Shown one piece after another: positions 34,020 to 46,280 of a DNA stretch of 64,000 nt. The position numbers were made by a program, and so were the translations under genes. Numbering within the stretch: the first letter of the stretch is position 1; every line of letters begins with the position of its first letter. Under the pieces are notes generated by a model, which worked only from the letters and a program-made list of their open reading frames with translations, did not search any database and was not told the DNA's origin. This stretch comes from an uncultured Psychrosphaera sp. GTDB taxonomy: Bacteria > Pseudomonadota > Gammaproteobacteria > Enterobacterales > Alteromonadaceae. Location of the stretch: NCBI RefSeq assembly GCF_947500655.1, contig NZ_CANMSK010000001.1, positions 405,333 through 469,332 of the forward strand, in the 5' to 3' direction.

Positions 34020-36122
34020 ATGTTTACTAAAATACTTATTGCCAATCGTGGCGAAATTGCTTGTCGTGTTATTAAAACAGCAAGAGCGATGGGCATATTA
34101 ACCGTTGCGGTTTACTCAGACGCTGACAAAAATGCCATGCATGTACAAATGGCCGACGAAGCGGTTTATTTAGGAGCTTCGCCATCTCGTGAAAGTTACT
34201 TGTTATCACAAAAAGTGATTGATGCCGCCCTATTAACTGGTGCGCAAGCCATCCATCCAGGTTATGGATTTTTATCTGAAAACTCTGATTTTTGCCGCCT
34301 GTGTGAGCAAAACAACATAGTGTTTATTGGTCCGCCTATTGGCGCCATTGAAGCTATGGGATCTAAATCTGCGGCAAAAAGCATTATGGAAAAGGCCAAT
34401 GTGCCGTTAGTGCCTGGTTATCATGGTGACGACCAATCTATGGCTGTGATCAAACAAGCGGCGGATGATATGGGTTATCCAGTTTTACTTAAAGCGACTG
34501 CTGGTGGCGGTGGTAAAGGTATGCGTCAGGTTTGGAATGAAAAAGAATTTAAGTCTGAGTTTGAAGCGGTAAAACGTGAAGCCTTGTCGTCATTTGGTGA
34601 TGATCGCATGTTGGTTGAAAAATACTTAACCCAACCACGTCATGTTGAAATCCAAGTATTTTGTGACAATCATGGCAATGCGGTTTATTTATTTGAGCGT
34701 GATTGTTCTGTGCAGCGCAGACACCAAAAAGTGATTGAAGAAGCGCCAGCATTTAACATGTCTCCTGAGTTACGCGCCCAAATGGGCGAGTCTGCGATAA
34801 AATCGGCTCAAGCTATTGGCTACCAAGGTGCGGGAACGGTTGAGTTTTTATTAGATATTGATGGTTCTTTCTATTTCATGGAAATGAATACTCGATTGCA
34901 AGTAGAGCATCCCGTCACTGAAATGATCACAGGCCAAGATTTAGTTGAATGGCAATTACGTGTTGCGGCTAATGAGACCTTACCTAAAACTCAACAAGAA
35001 TTAACGATTAATGGTCATGCTTTTGAAGCGCGCATATACGCAGAAGATCCAGACAATGACTTTTTACCTGCAACAGGTCACTTACAGTTTTTACAAGCAC
35101 CTACAGAAAGTAAACATGTTCGTGTAGATACAGGTGTTCGCCAAGGTGATGATGTTAGTGTGTTTTACGATCCTATGATTGCAAAGTTAATTGTATGGGA
35201 TGAAAATCGTGAAAAAGCATTACAACGTTTAACGAAAGCGTTAATGGAATATCGTATACAAGGTGTGACGACGAACATCGACTTTTTACATAATTTAGCT
35301 AGTTGTGACGCATTTAAAAATGAAGATATTGATACTGGTTTTATTGACAAAAATCATGACGAGATTTTTAGTGCTAACACCTCAAAATCAAGCGCTAATA
35401 AACAAACCATAACCAATCTAAGCATAGCCAACCAAAGCATAACCAATCAAATAGCAATGGCCGCTTTGGCTTTGGTATTACAACAAGCAAACAAAGCCAA
35501 TGCCCTTGCTGCAAACAGCACGGATGTAAATTCGCCTTGGCATAACAATAATGCTTGGCGTTTAAACCAAGCTAATTTGCATACATTAACTTTGTCGCAT
35601 GACGGTGTTGAATATCAGGTGAGCCTTGAGCAACATACAAAGGTTAAAAACACCTACACGATTAACAACCATTACAGCATAAGCGTTAGCGCTGATAACC
35701 TAAAGCATGAGTTCCAATGTGAAGGCGAATTAGTTGATAACACCCTTAATTGTTTTGTCAATGGACTGAGTAGCAATACGACTGTAGTTTTTGCCAATAA
35801 CGACGTTTGTTTATATACCAGCAATGGCGTATTCAACATCACTCAAGTGTTAGCGGATACAGGAGACTCGACTGACGATAACAATGCAGGCGGTTTAATC
35901 GCACCAATGAATGGCACTATGGTCAGTGTATTAGTGAACGCGGGTGATAAAGTTGAAAAAGACCAAGCCTTAATGATCATGGAAGCGATGAAAATGGAAC
36001 ATGTGATCAAAGCACCAAGTAATGGTGTGGTCACTGGCTTGTTTTATAAAAACGGTGACATGGTTGATGGTGGCTCAGAGCTGCTAACTTTCGAAGCGGA
36101 TACGCTTGAAGAGATGAGCTAA
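34020..36122 (+). CDS. liuD: Methylcrotonyl-CoA carboxylase, biotin-containing (alpha) subunit
   Basis: A 700-residue protein with biotin carboxylase at residues 1-450 and a C-terminal biotinyl domain. The ATP-grasp glycine loop is KATAGGGGKGMRQV, and EMNTRLQVEHPVTEMITG is also present. The biotinyl domain has the attachment motif MEAMKMEH with Lys 658. The linker holds a repetitive Asn/Thr/Ile-rich stretch (residues about 458-478) encoded by near-repeated DNA and a longer BT-like region than in the core. It carboxylates its own biotin with ATP and bicarbonate for LiuB. The ATG lies two bases after the liuC stop. Confidence 0.96.
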   Translation: MFTKILIANRGEIACRVIKTARAMGILTVAVYSDADKNAMHVQMADEAVYLGASPSRESYLLSQKVIDAALLTGAQAIHPGYGFLSENSDFCRLCEQNNIVFIGPPIGAIEAMGSKSAAKSIMEKANVPLVPGYHGDDQSMAVIKQAADDMGYPVLLKATAGGGGKGMRQVWNEKEFKSEFEAVKREALSSFGDDRMLVEKYLTQPRHVEIQVFCDNHGNAVYLFERDCSVQRRHQKVIEEAPAFNMSPELRAQMGESAIKSAQAIGYQGAGTVEFLLDIDGSFYFMEMNTRLQVEHPVTEMITGQDLVEWQLRVAANETLPKTQQELTINGHAFEARIYAEDPDNDFLPATGHLQFLQAPTESKHVRVDTGVRQGDDVSVFYDPMIAKLIVWDENREKALQRLTKALMEYRIQGVTTNIDFLHNLASCDAFKNEDIDTGFIDKNHDEIFSANTSKSSANKQTITNLSIANQSITNQIAMAALALVLQQANKANALAANSTDVNSPWHNNNAWRLNQANLHTLTLSHDGVEYQVSLEQHTKVKNTYTINNHYSISVSADNLKHEFQCEGELVDNTLNCFVNGLSSNTTVVFANNDVCLYTSNGVFNITQVLADTGDSTDDNNAGGLIAPMNGTMVSVLVNAGDKVEKDQALMIMEAMKMEHVIKAPSNGVVTGLFYKNGDMVDGGSELLTFEADTLEEMS

Positions 36123-36137
36123 AAATAGAGGATTAAC

Positions 36138-37094
36138 ATGACAATAGACACCACAATCAAAGATCTATTGGCTAACCAAGCCATGCCTAAACAGGTGAAA
36201 ATCGTTGAAGTAGGTCCAAGAGATGGATTACAAAACGAAGTGCCTCTAGGACTTGAAGATAAATTGGGACTTAAAGATAAAGTCGCATTAATTAACAGCT
36301 TGTCACAAACAGGGTTAACCGTGATAGAGTCAGGTTCTTTTGTCTCACCTAAGTGGGTGCCGCAAATGGCAGGTTCCGCTGAAATTTACGGTTTAATTAA
36401 TCAAATAAATGGCATTAGCTACCCTGCTCTTACCCCCAATATGAAAGGTTATGAACTTGCCAAACAAGCGGGTGTAAAAGAAGTCGCTATTTTTGGTGCT
36501 GCCAGTGAGTCTTTTAGTCAGAAAAACATAAACTGCTCGATTGCTGAAAGCTTACAACGTTTTGAGCCTATCATGCAGCAAGCCAAGTTAGACGGCATTA
36601 AAGTTCGTGGTTATGTGTCTTGTGTATTAGGTTGTCCGTATGAGGGCGACATAGACGTGTCTAAAGTGGCTGAAGTAGCAAAAACGCTGTATAGAATGGG
36701 ATGTTATGAAATCTCTTTAGGTGACACTATAGGCGTTGGTACGCCAGCCAAAGCACAAGCTATGTTGGCAGAAGTGGCAAAGCAAGTTCCCATGGAGCAC
36801 TTAGCGATTCATTTTCACGACACTTATGGCCAAGCCTTAGCAAATATTTATGCTTGTTTGCAATTAGGTGTCAGCGTAATTGATTCTGCAGTTGCAGGAT
36901 TAGGCGGTTGTCCTTACGCTAAAGGCGCATCGGGCAATGTTGCCACTGAAGATGTGGTTTATATGTTAAACGGTCTCAACATAGAGCATGGTGTGGATTT
37001 AACTAAACTAGCTCAAACTGGTGCTGAGATTTGTAAAGCACTGGGTAAAGTCTCTAACTCTAAAGTGGCGAACGCTCTACTTGCTAGTTCTTAA
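36138..37094 (+). CDS. liuE: Hydroxymethylglutaryl-CoA lyase
   Basis: A 318-residue HMG-CoA lyase of full length. The N-terminal [27 protein letters not shown], the metal-binding [17 protein letters not shown] and the catalytic-Cys loop [24 protein letters not shown] are intact. It splits HMG-CoA into acetyl-CoA and acetoacetate, the last step of leucine breakdown in this operon. The ATG follows AGAGGA and lies 15 bp after liuD. The next gene downstream (GNAT) is separated by a large palindrome, so the operon probably ends here. Confidence 0.96.
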   Translation: MTIDTTIKDLLANQAMPKQVKIVEVGPRDGLQNEVPLGLEDKLGLKDKVALINSLSQTGLTVIESGSFVSPKWVPQMAGSAEIYGLINQINGISYPALTPNMKGYELAKQAGVKEVAIFGAASESFSQKNINCSIAESLQRFEPIMQQAKLDGIKVRGYVSCVLGCPYEGDIDVSKVAEVAKTLYRMGCYEISLGDTIGVGTPAKAQAMLAEVAKQVPMEHLAIHFHDTYGQALANIYACLQLGVSVIDSAVAGLGGCPYAKGASGNVATEDVVYMLNGLNIEHGVDLTKLAQTGAEICKALGKVSNSKVANALLASS

Positions 37095-37100
37095 TCAGTC

Positions 37101-37124
37101 AATTAACTAGTATACTAGTTAATT
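37101..37124. promoter_or_regulatory. Perfect 24-bp palindrome resembling a TrpR operator
   Basis: The core AACTAGTATACTAGTT has two ACTAGT half-sites two bases apart, the same arrangement as the TrpR consensus ACTAGTTAACTAGT, with central AT in place of TA. It lies 30 bp upstream of the GNAT gene and contains TATACT, a possible -10 element. Binding of TrpR is inferred from this resemblance alone. Confidence 0.55.
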
Positions 37125-37153
37125 AAAAGCTATTAAGAACAACAGGATAAACA

Positions 37154-37660
37154 ATGTTATTAAAAAGTGAACGTATTAGCGTACGAGACATGCAAGAAAG
37201 TGATGCTGATTTTATGTTGGCGTTACTTAATAGCCAAGGCTTTATTAATAATGTTGGTGATAGACAACTGAGAACCACAGCACAAGTAGTTGATAAAATA
37301 AAGGCGGCCTACACCGCTGATTATCCTAATTACGGTTTATATACGGTGGTTGATAATCAAACCAATGCGTTAATTGGCACTGTAAGTTATCTAAAACGAG
37401 AGCATTTATCTCATGATGATATTGGTTATGCATTTTTACCGCAGTTTTTTGGTAAAGGTTATGCCTTTGAAGCGACTAAGCTCTTGTTAGATTATGTTAT
37501 CAGCCAAGGTAAAACCTGCGTATTTGCAGTAGTAAAACCAACTAATACACCGTCTATTAAATTACTAGAAAAATTAAATTTTGTTTATGTTGGTGAAACC
37601 CTTATGCCAAATGAAACAATCCCTATTTCTAAATATCAATATACGCAAAACAAGATATAA
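37154..37660 (+). CDS. GNAT acetyltransferase, RimJ/RimL type
   Basis: A 168-residue acetyltransferase. The N-terminus LLKSERISVRDMQESDADFML and DIGYAFLPQFFGKGYAFEATKLLLDYV (acetyl-CoA pyrophosphate loop) match the RimJ/RimL branch (PF13302), as does NTPSIKLLEKLNFVYVGE near the end. Members acetylate protein N-termini, amino groups of metabolites or antibiotics; the substrate here is unknown. A palindrome like a TrpR operator overlaps its promoter region, and a strong bidirectional terminator follows it. Confidence 0.88.
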   Translation: MLLKSERISVRDMQESDADFMLALLNSQGFINNVGDRQLRTTAQVVDKIKAAYTADYPNYGLYTVVDNQTNALIGTVSYLKREHLSHDDIGYAFLPQFFGKGYAFEATKLLLDYVISQGKTCVFAVVKPTNTPSIKLLEKLNFVYVGETLMPNETIPISKYQYTQNKI

Positions 37661-37672
37661 CGCGATGAGATC

Positions 37673-37720
37673 AAAAAAGCCGAGTAGCTTATTAAAATTT
37701 AATAAACTACTCGGCTTTTT
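37673..37720. terminator. Bidirectional terminator between GNAT and KAS III-like genes
   Basis: AAAAAGCCGAGTAG and CTACTCGGCTTTTT form a 14-bp stem whose ends supply A and T runs on both strands. An AT-rich loop of 19 bases contains a further inverted repeat. It separates two convergent genes. Confidence 0.92.
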
Positions 37721-37750
37721 GATATTTTTAGTTAATTCTATTTTAACTAA

Positions 37751-38869
37751 TTAAACTTTCTCTAAGCTGATACAACCCACAGAATAACCTGCACCAAAGC
37801 TACATAAAATACCTTTATCGCCAGACTTAAAGTCATCTTGGTATTTGTGGAATGCAACCAAAGATCCTGCCGATGCGGTATTGGCATATTCATCTAATAT
37901 CAAAGGCGCATCTAAAAACTCAGGCTCGCGCCCTAGAAGTTTCTTAGCAGCAAAAATATTCATATTGATATTGGCTTGATGTAACCACATACGTTTTACG
38001 TCAGTCACTTGCCAATTGTTTTCAGCTAAATGGCTGGTGATCGTATTCGTCGCCAGTGGTAATAATTCTTTAAATACTTTACGCCCTTCTTGGAAGAAGA
38101 ATGAATTGTCGTACGCTAGCTCATCATAACAATGATCAACATAGCTATGGCTACAGCGAATGTTATTTGAAAATTGAGTGACTTGGCTGGTATTTACAAT
38201 TTTAAATTGATTGCTTGAAGTCGCAGCTTCTTGTTTTTCAATAACAAGTGCCATTGCAACATCACCAAAAATAAAGTGGCTATCACGGTTAGTATAATCT
38301 AACTGCGGTGTTGTAAATTCTGGATTAACCACTAATACCGTATTAGCATTGCCGGACTGGATTGCATTGTAGGCATTGATAATAGCAAAGGTGGCTGTTG
38401 AGCACGCTACGTTCATATCAAAACCAAAACCAGATGCACCTAATATTTGCTGCACTTCAACCGCCATTGACGGATATGAGCGTTGCATATTAGAAGAACC
38501 AAGGATCACCATGTCGATGTCTGATGCTTGTTTGCCAGAATTAGCTAATGCTTGCTTAGCAGCTTCAACAGCCATTAACACCATCTCAGGTGGTTCTTCA
38601 GCTGCATTTTTTGTCATTGTAGGATGCATCACATTAATATCGGTTATGCCTTCTTTATGCATAACATAACGAGATTTAATGCCTGATGCTTTTTCTATAA
38701 ACTCTACGCTAGAGCTTTTTTTCTCTTCCAACGTACCAGCTTCAATTTCAGCCTGGTGCTCTGTATTATATTTTTCTGCGTATGCATTTAATGCATCGAC
38801 AAGTTCTTTATTTGATACTTTATGAGGAGGGGTAAATAGACCTGAACCCGAAATAACAACTGATGTCAT
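37751..38869 (-). CDS. Beta-ketoacyl-ACP synthase III-like enzyme
   Basis: The ATG at 38869 is chosen because the family start TSVVISGSGLFTPPHKVSN follows it; the frame itself opens at 38908. The 372-residue product has the thiolase fold with Cys in DMNVACSTATFA, His in MWLHQANINM and Asn in YANTASAGSL, the KAS III triad. It is about 50 residues longer than FabH owing to an insertion after residue 25 (AEKYNTEHQAEIEAGTLEEK). It belongs to the marine gammaproteobacterial FabH-like group and may prime fatty acid or unusual lipid synthesis. It stands apart from fab genes. Confidence 0.88.
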   Translation of the reverse strand: MTSVVISGSGLFTPPHKVSNKELVDALNAYAEKYNTEHQAEIEAGTLEEKKSSSVEFIEKASGIKSRYVMHKEGITDINVMHPTMTKNAAEEPPEMVLMAVEAAKQALANSGKQASDIDMVILGSSNMQRSYPSMAVEVQQILGASGFGFDMNVACSTATFAIINAYNAIQSGNANTVLVVNPEFTTPQLDYTNRDSHFIFGDVAMALVIEKQEAATSSNQFKIVNTSQVTQFSNNIRCSHSYVDHCYDELAYDNSFFFQEGRKVFKELLPLATNTITSHLAENNWQVTDVKRMWLHQANINMNIFAAKKLLGREPEFLDAPLILDEYANTASAGSLVAFHKYQDDFKSGDKGILCSFGAGYSVGCISLEKV

Positions 38870-38979
38870 GATGAAATCCCAAAATTTAAGAAGTGGTGCA
38901 TTATGCAATTTTGCGTCTTGAATTCAAATGATAAAGTGCAAGTTTTTATAACACTTCACTATTTTTTAACATTAATACG

Positions 38980-40086
38980 CTACAAATCGCCTTTAATTAC
39001 GACGGTTGCAGATATTTTATCTTGAATAGCTTGACGGTTTGAATCCCAATATATTTGGAAGAAACCTAATAAACCCGTGGCAAAACCAGCACCATAACCG
39101 CCGTAGCGACCAAATGAATCCCAAGCCGACATATAAGTACCATCAAGTTGAATCACTCTAATGCCCATTAGTTTTTTACCTGGCGTTTGCCCTTTCCACC
39201 AAGCAGGAAAAGCGGTGAAATATAACGCAGCCCAACCAAAACCAAGTCCTAAATCTGCAATGATCCCTTTAGCAAACTCTAAAAGACTGTAAACCGGTTG
39301 TTCTGTTTTGTTAGCTTTAGAGCTATCTGCTTTTTCATTACGAGCTTGATAGTATTTATTAGCTGAAGCAGTCGGTGCTTCTGGAGTTTGGTTCTCTAGA
39401 ATTGGGGCTTCTACTGTTGTGATTTCTTGATCTGGTTTTGTGGTTTCTAGAGCATTTTGATAATACTCATAAAGCTCAGCCACATATTCAAGCCGCTCCT
39501 GCTCAGAGTTTATTGGTAAATCGTTAGAATTATCATCTATGAATTCATAGATTTCATCTTCTGGCGCTTTTAATTCAACTAATGTATCTAATACATCTTC
39601 AACAAGCGGATGGTAACAAGATCGTTCACAATTACCTTGCTCAAGCTTATTAGTTAACGATAAAGCTAAAGCTCCTAACTTTACAGAATTTGCAAAAGAG
39701 TCAACTGAGTTTATTTTGATTTCGGCATTATCTTTTCCGGCATTGCCTGATAGCTCATCATCATTAAAGGTATTGTTTAAAATAACCAAAACGCTCACGA
39801 AAACCGTAAACCCGCCAATAAATCGCAATAAGTAACGAGCAATTCGCCAGCTTTTCTGCTCACTCTTCTTACCAAATTTGAATACAGCTAAACCTGCAAC
39901 AATACTAGCAACAACAGCACTAACATGAGTTAACATTAAGACAAAAAAAGCATCAATGATAATGGCGAAAGCTCGTCGTATTGGGCTTGCTAACGGCTTA
40001 CCTAATAACGCATCATCTACACCAAAGGCGATATCGGTAATGATATTTTTATCATCAGCTACTTCAATATTTGGTGTAGAGTCCAT
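38980..40086 (-). CDS. RDD family membrane protein
   Basis: A 368-residue protein with the RDD pattern: SPIRRAFAIIIDAFFVLML near residue 40, and after a long soluble insertion the second half WWKGQTPGKKLMGIRVIQLDGTYMSAWDSFGRYGGYGAG and RQAIQDKISATVVIK. The insertion (about residues 115-275) is acidic and helical with a Cys pair (NCERSCYHP), and probably lies outside the membrane. RDD proteins are poorly understood; some act in Na+ or solute exchange. It lies 68 bp after kdsA and may be co-transcribed. Confidence 0.87.
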   Translation of the reverse strand: MDSTPNIEVADDKNIITDIAFGVDDALLGKPLASPIRRAFAIIIDAFFVLMLTHVSAVVASIVAGLAVFKFGKKSEQKSWRIARYLLRFIGGFTVFVSVLVILNNTFNDDELSGNAGKDNAEIKINSVDSFANSVKLGALALSLTNKLEQGNCERSCYHPLVEDVLDTLVELKAPEDEIYEFIDDNSNDLPINSEQERLEYVAELYEYYQNALETTKPDQEITTVEAPILENQTPEAPTASANKYYQARNEKADSSKANKTEQPVYSLLEFAKGIIADLGLGFGWAALYFTAFPAWWKGQTPGKKLMGIRVIQLDGTYMSAWDSFGRYGGYGAGFATGLLGFFQIYWDSNRQAIQDKISATVVIKGDL

Positions 40087-40154
40087 ATTTATTCCAACTG
40101 TTTTTACATTGCCTGTTTATTTCCAGACAAGGCCTATTAAAAATAGCCAGCTAT

Positions 40155-42274
<2,120 letters not shown>

Positions 42275-42405
42275 AAATCCCTCTTTTTATATGATTATTA
42301 TTTTTGTAAGTTACTATTTTAAATAGTAACTTTTTAGTTATGGATGTAACAGATTTTTGTAACTGCTTTTGATAATTAGATTCTTATAATACATCAGGCG
42401 AATAC

Positions 42406-43209
42406 CTAATGAATTGTTTCTACTATATGATTTTGCTCTTCCAACTGCAATCGGATGAACATAGCCATAGGATCATTTGGACAGGCTTTGATAAAGTAGT
42501 CAAAGTCATCTTTTGCCCATTTACCACAATCAAGCTGGTTTAATACTAAACCGCGGTCTCTACGTTCATAAGGGTCTTCAGGCAATAAATCCATTAATGT
42601 TTCAACACAAGTTAATGCTTCTTCAAACATACCTTCGTCTAACAAAGCTAACTTTTGATCTGAAATAAGTGTTTTAACTAATTCATCATGGGGGATTTCT
42701 TTTGCATAGGCTGCAATATCACTAACTAAGCTGTTTTTTACATCATCATTGGAGATCAAGTATTCCGTTGCACCAGAAAGAGCATCCAAAATAATCAATT
42801 CAGAGCTGCTTAATCTAATAACTAATGCCATTCCCTCTTCTAATTCAGCAATAAGCGCATTAAAGCCTAACTGTCTTAGTAGGTATCTGAATAACACAGC
42901 TAAGGTCATTTCATTACCCGTACGGTGCATAATACAAAACGATAAGTTAGCTAAGCTAGACTCAGGCAAGTCTTGTAAACCAGGGCCTGTAATAGCTAAT
43001 TCATCAATTAAACAGTCAACGGCTTGATAAAGTTGCTCTTGCACAGGTTCAGATTTATCAATAGATACAGATAAATGAGCTGTGAGTTCAGCTAATTGCA
43101 GCTCAATATCATCAATAAAAAACTCATCTTGCCAATTTGATTCTAAAAGAATGACTTCTCTTAGCAAATCATCAGGCTTATCTGACTCGTACAGCCAATT
43201 TGCAGACAT
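42406..43209 (-). CDS. sirB1: SirB1 family protein (transglutaminase-like with TPR)
   Basis: A 267-residue protein of the SirB1/YchA family. The N-terminal part aligns with the transglutaminase-like fold (SLANLSFCIMHRTGNEMTLAVLFRYLLRQLGFNALIAELEEGMALVIRL), where the usual Cys-His-Asp triad is not obvious. The C-terminal part holds TPR-like helices (LALLDEGMFEEALTCVETLMDLLPEDPYERRDRGLVLNQLDCGKWAKDDFDYFIKACP). Its role is unknown. It neighbours sirB2 and the prmC-prfA-hemA block, as in many gammaproteobacteria. Confidence 0.88.
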   Translation of the reverse strand: MSANWLYESDKPDDLLREVILLESNWQDEFFIDDIELQLAELTAHLSVSIDKSEPVQEQLYQAVDCLIDELAITGPGLQDLPESSLANLSFCIMHRTGNEMTLAVLFRYLLRQLGFNALIAELEEGMALVIRLSSSELIILDALSGATEYLISNDDVKNSLVSDIAAYAKEIPHDELVKTLISDQKLALLDEGMFEEALTCVETLMDLLPEDPYERRDRGLVLNQLDCGKWAKDDFDYFIKACPNDPMAMFIRLQLEEQNHIVETIH

Positions 43210-43302
43210 AAGGACTTCTTATATAATTTATAACGAGGTGAAAACAACACCTTAATCGCTACTTTATGGGGATTAATTTACAAATTTCAACACTTTTACT
43301 TG

Positions 43303-43665
43303 TTAAAACTGCCCTTTAGTCACAGCAAACAATGCAGTAAATATTATACAAAACGATGAAATACTTAACATTTGTATCGCTTTTGATTTTTGTTCAGCTT
43401 TCATAGCCAATACTGCAAATACAATATAACCAACCACAAAACCGAGTTTTGCAGTTAACCAATAATCAACAAACGGATATTGAGAAATTAAATAACATAA
43501 AATACCGGCTGATATTAATAAAAAAGTATCAATAATATGAGGAACAACTTTAAGCGCTTTGTTTAGTTCTTTGCCTTTGAGTTGTTTTTGATAAAAACGA
43601 AAATAAAATAACACTATGCTGATCAACGCTAACATTATGTGAGTGTGTTTTACTGCCATGTACAT
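43303..43665 (-). CDS. sirB2: SirB2 family membrane protein
   Basis: A 120-residue protein with four membrane helices; VKHTHIMLALISIVLFYFRFY at the start, HIIDTFLLISAGILCYLISQYPF in the middle and WLTAKLGFVVGYIVFAVLAMK match SirB2 (PF04247). The conserved His residues (VKHTH, HIID) and the helix layout recall haem-containing CopD/HupE-like membrane proteins, but no function is established. It lies between sirB1 and the HD-GYP gene. Confidence 0.9.
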   Translation of the reverse strand: MYMAVKHTHIMLALISIVLFYFRFYQKQLKGKELNKALKVVPHIIDTFLLISAGILCYLISQYPFVDYWLTAKLGFVVGYIVFAVLAMKAEQKSKAIQMLSISSFCIIFTALFAVTKGQF

Positions 43666-43744
43666 AATTAAGGTTCTTCTTTAATTGATTGAGTGGTATA
43701 AATTATAATTTATACCACTTTATTTAATGGATCTTACAGAGGAA

Positions 43745-45295
43745 CTAACCTGGGTATTGCTCTATAATTTGTTCTATTGTATCGACACAAGACAACAAAC
43801 CTTGAACAAGTTTAGGTTCAAATTTCTTACCACTTTCAGACTCTATAAATTTTAAAGTCTCAGCTTTGCTCCAAGCCTTTTTATAACATCTGTCATGACG
43901 TAAAGCATCATAAACATCTGCTAGAGCAACTATTCTTCCATATATGTGTATATTTTCACCTGATTTACCATCAGGGTAACCAGAACCATCCCAATTTTCA
44001 TGATGATCATGAGCAATAACAGCCCCAGCTTGAATTACACTATGATTAGAACCTTCTAATATTTTCGCGCCTTTTTCTGCATGCGTTTGCATCACCTTCC
44101 ACTCTTCCTTAGAAAAGCTATCCGGCTTATTTAAAATATTATCCCTGATACTAATTTTACCAACATCGTGTAAAGGAGCTGCCGTTGAGACAATATCAAT
44201 TTCACTTTCCGTTAAACCATATACTTTAGCTAATGCTCCACTGATTAAAGCTACACGTCTAGAATGATTACCCGTTTCATTTGAACGGTTTTCTAACGCC
44301 TCGCTTAGGCGGTACACTAACTCACGCTGAGTATCTTCTAGCTCTAGCTGTAATTGTACATTTTCGTAGGCGATTTGTACGTTCTGGGCAAATAGCTTAA
44401 TTAATGCTTTTTCTGAATCATCTACATGCTTTGGTAAGCCGGAAACATATAAAATAGAGTTGTTTGAAAAACGGCTATAACAATATGCAACTAGGTAATC
44501 TTCATAGTAAACAATTGATTTACCTGTAATAGCCTCTTGAAATGCAGCTTGTAATTCCTCGTCAACCACCTCTTTTATCTCTTTGCCTAAGCTGTTTTCA
44601 AATTCACCTTGTGCAGCAATAATCGTTAGACCATCTTTATGTTTACTGTCGGTGCAATTAACCATTAATGTATCTGTGATATACATAGCTTTTTCATTAC
44701 CACAGCCAATAACAGAGGTTAGTTGTTGCATCACTCCGTCAATAAATTGGTCCATGGAATGTATCGAGAAAATATTAGCGGATGCTTCAATAATTTTTGT
44801 CAGGCCTTTGCGGCTATTATCTAGAGAAACTATATCTCGATAAGCTCTAAGGCTAGACATAATAACGGTAAATAATTTTTGTGCAGTGAGTTCAGTTTTT
44901 GATTTATAGTCATTGATATCGTAGTTTAATATCACTTGGCGTTCTGGAGCTTGTCCCGGTTGTCCGGTTCTTAAAATGATACGAATTTTTTGGTTCTTAG
45001 CTTCTTCACGAATATAATGCGCAACTTGCAAACCAGCGTCATCGGTTTCCATAACAACATCAAGCAATACAATTGCCGCATCAGGATTTTCACTAATGAC
45101 TTTTTTACCTTCATCCCCCGAATAAGCACTGATAAATTCCAACTTTTTATCTTGGAATATAAAATCATTAAGTGCTAATTTAGTAACCGCGTGTACTTCA
45201 GGTTCATCGTCTACAATAATAACTTTCCAACTGCCGATAGATAAAATCTCTTCTTCTTCGTCAGAGTCATTTGCAAACAAAAAATCATCATTCAT
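43745..45295 (-). CDS. Response regulator with DUF3369 and HD-GYP phosphodiesterase domain
   Basis: A 516-residue protein. Residues 25-150 form a receiver domain ([14 protein letters not shown], phosphoacceptor Asp in [15 protein letters not shown] near the end). A DUF3369 sensor region follows at 160-330 and an HD-GYP domain at 335-510. The last has the HD pair in [12 protein letters not shown], further His residues in [17 protein letters not shown] and the GYP itself in GSGYP. It probably degrades c-di-GMP on phosphorylation. No partner kinase adjoins it; the orphan kinase at 52684 is a possible partner but 7 kb away. It is inserted between prmC and sirB2. Confidence 0.93.
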   Translation of the reverse strand: MNDDFLFANDSDEEEEILSIGSWKVIIVDDEPEVHAVTKLALNDFIFQDKKLEFISAYSGDEGKKVISENPDAAIVLLDVVMETDDAGLQVAHYIREEAKNQKIRIILRTGQPGQAPERQVILNYDINDYKSKTELTAQKLFTVIMSSLRAYRDIVSLDNSRKGLTKIIEASANIFSIHSMDQFIDGVMQQLTSVIGCGNEKAMYITDTLMVNCTDSKHKDGLTIIAAQGEFENSLGKEIKEVVDEELQAAFQEAITGKSIVYYEDYLVAYCYSRFSNNSILYVSGLPKHVDDSEKALIKLFAQNVQIAYENVQLQLELEDTQRELVYRLSEALENRSNETGNHSRRVALISGALAKVYGLTESEIDIVSTAAPLHDVGKISIRDNILNKPDSFSKEEWKVMQTHAEKGAKILEGSNHSVIQAGAVIAHDHHENWDGSGYPDGKSGENIHIYGRIVALADVYDALRHDRCYKKAWSKAETLKFIESESGKKFEPKLVQGLLSCVDTIEQIIEQYPG

Positions 45296-45373
45296 TATAG
45301 TGAGTCCCCTTTCGTGTATTTGCTTTGCCAGATCATAACTTCTGATCTAAATTAAGCTCCCTTGCATTTAAGG

Positions 45374-46249
45374 TTACCCCATTAATTTAAAATAGCCAAC
45401 GGTGATGCGATCATTTTCAGACAAATCTTTAATAGTGCTTGTATTCCTGTATCCATTTTGGATAAAAACATCTCGTATGGCCTCACCTTGGGTATTGCCG
45501 TGTTCAATAATTAATAGACCATTATCATGCAGATAATCTTTCGCCTGTGACACTATTTTCTTTATATCTGACAAACCATTATCTGCTGCTGTTAGTGCTG
45601 ACAAAGGTTCAAAGCGCACATCACCTTGTTTTAAGTGAGGGTCATTTTCTTCAATATAAGGAGGATTTGACACAATTAAATTAAATTTTGTATTTGGTAT
45701 TTGCTCAAACCAATCACTTTGAATTATTTTACAATTGGTTATGCCATTTAATTCTGCATTTTCTTGTGCGAGAGTTACGGCATCAGCAATAAAGTCAGCA
45801 GCAAGCCAATCCCAATGCGGTAACTCAGAAGCTAATGACAGTGCTATTGCGCCTGTTCCTGTGCCTAAATCCAACCCGGTTAGATGCTCATATTGTTGAT
45901 TATCTTTTTGCTCGGCAACTAACAAAAGTGCATGTTCGACAAGAGTTTCCGTATCAGGGCGTGGAATTAATGTTGTAGGTGTGACTTTAAGGTTTAATGT
46001 CCAAAATGCTCTGTAACCAACAATATGAGCAATAGGATGACCAGCTTGTCTTTTTGCGCAAAGTTGATGGAATAAAGCGATTTGAGTTTCATCTAAGACT
46101 TTGTCTGGCCATGTAAATAAATATGTTCGGTTGCAATCTAAAACATGACACATTAATATCTCAGCATCTAACTTCGCAGTATCTGATATTTGATTAAATG
46201 TAGAAGTGGCTGCATTGAGCAGCCACTTGATTTGATTTTTGTTATCCAT
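45374..46249 (-). CDS. prmC: Peptide chain release factor N5-glutamine methyltransferase
   Basis: A 291-residue SAM-dependent methyltransferase. The motif NPPY in LIVSNPPYIEENDPH binds the Gln side chain, and GLDLGTGTGAIALSLASELP is the SAM site. The N-terminal helical domain (DAEILMCHVLDCNRTYLFTWPD) contacts the release factor. It methylates the Gln of the GGQ motif in release factors. It follows prfA by 31 bp in the block hemA-prfA-prmC, so enzyme and substrate are made together. Confidence 0.96.
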   Translation of the reverse strand: MDNKNQIKWLLNAATSTFNQISDTAKLDAEILMCHVLDCNRTYLFTWPDKVLDETQIALFHQLCAKRQAGHPIAHIVGYRAFWTLNLKVTPTTLIPRPDTETLVEHALLLVAEQKDNQQYEHLTGLDLGTGTGAIALSLASELPHWDWLAADFIADAVTLAQENAELNGITNCKIIQSDWFEQIPNTKFNLIVSNPPYIEENDPHLKQGDVRFEPLSALTAADNGLSDIKKIVSQAKDYLHDNGLLIIEHGNTQGEAIRDVFIQNGYRNTSTIKDLSENDRITVGYFKLMG

Positions 46250-46280
46250 TTTTACCCTGAACTATACTCAGAATTAGTCG

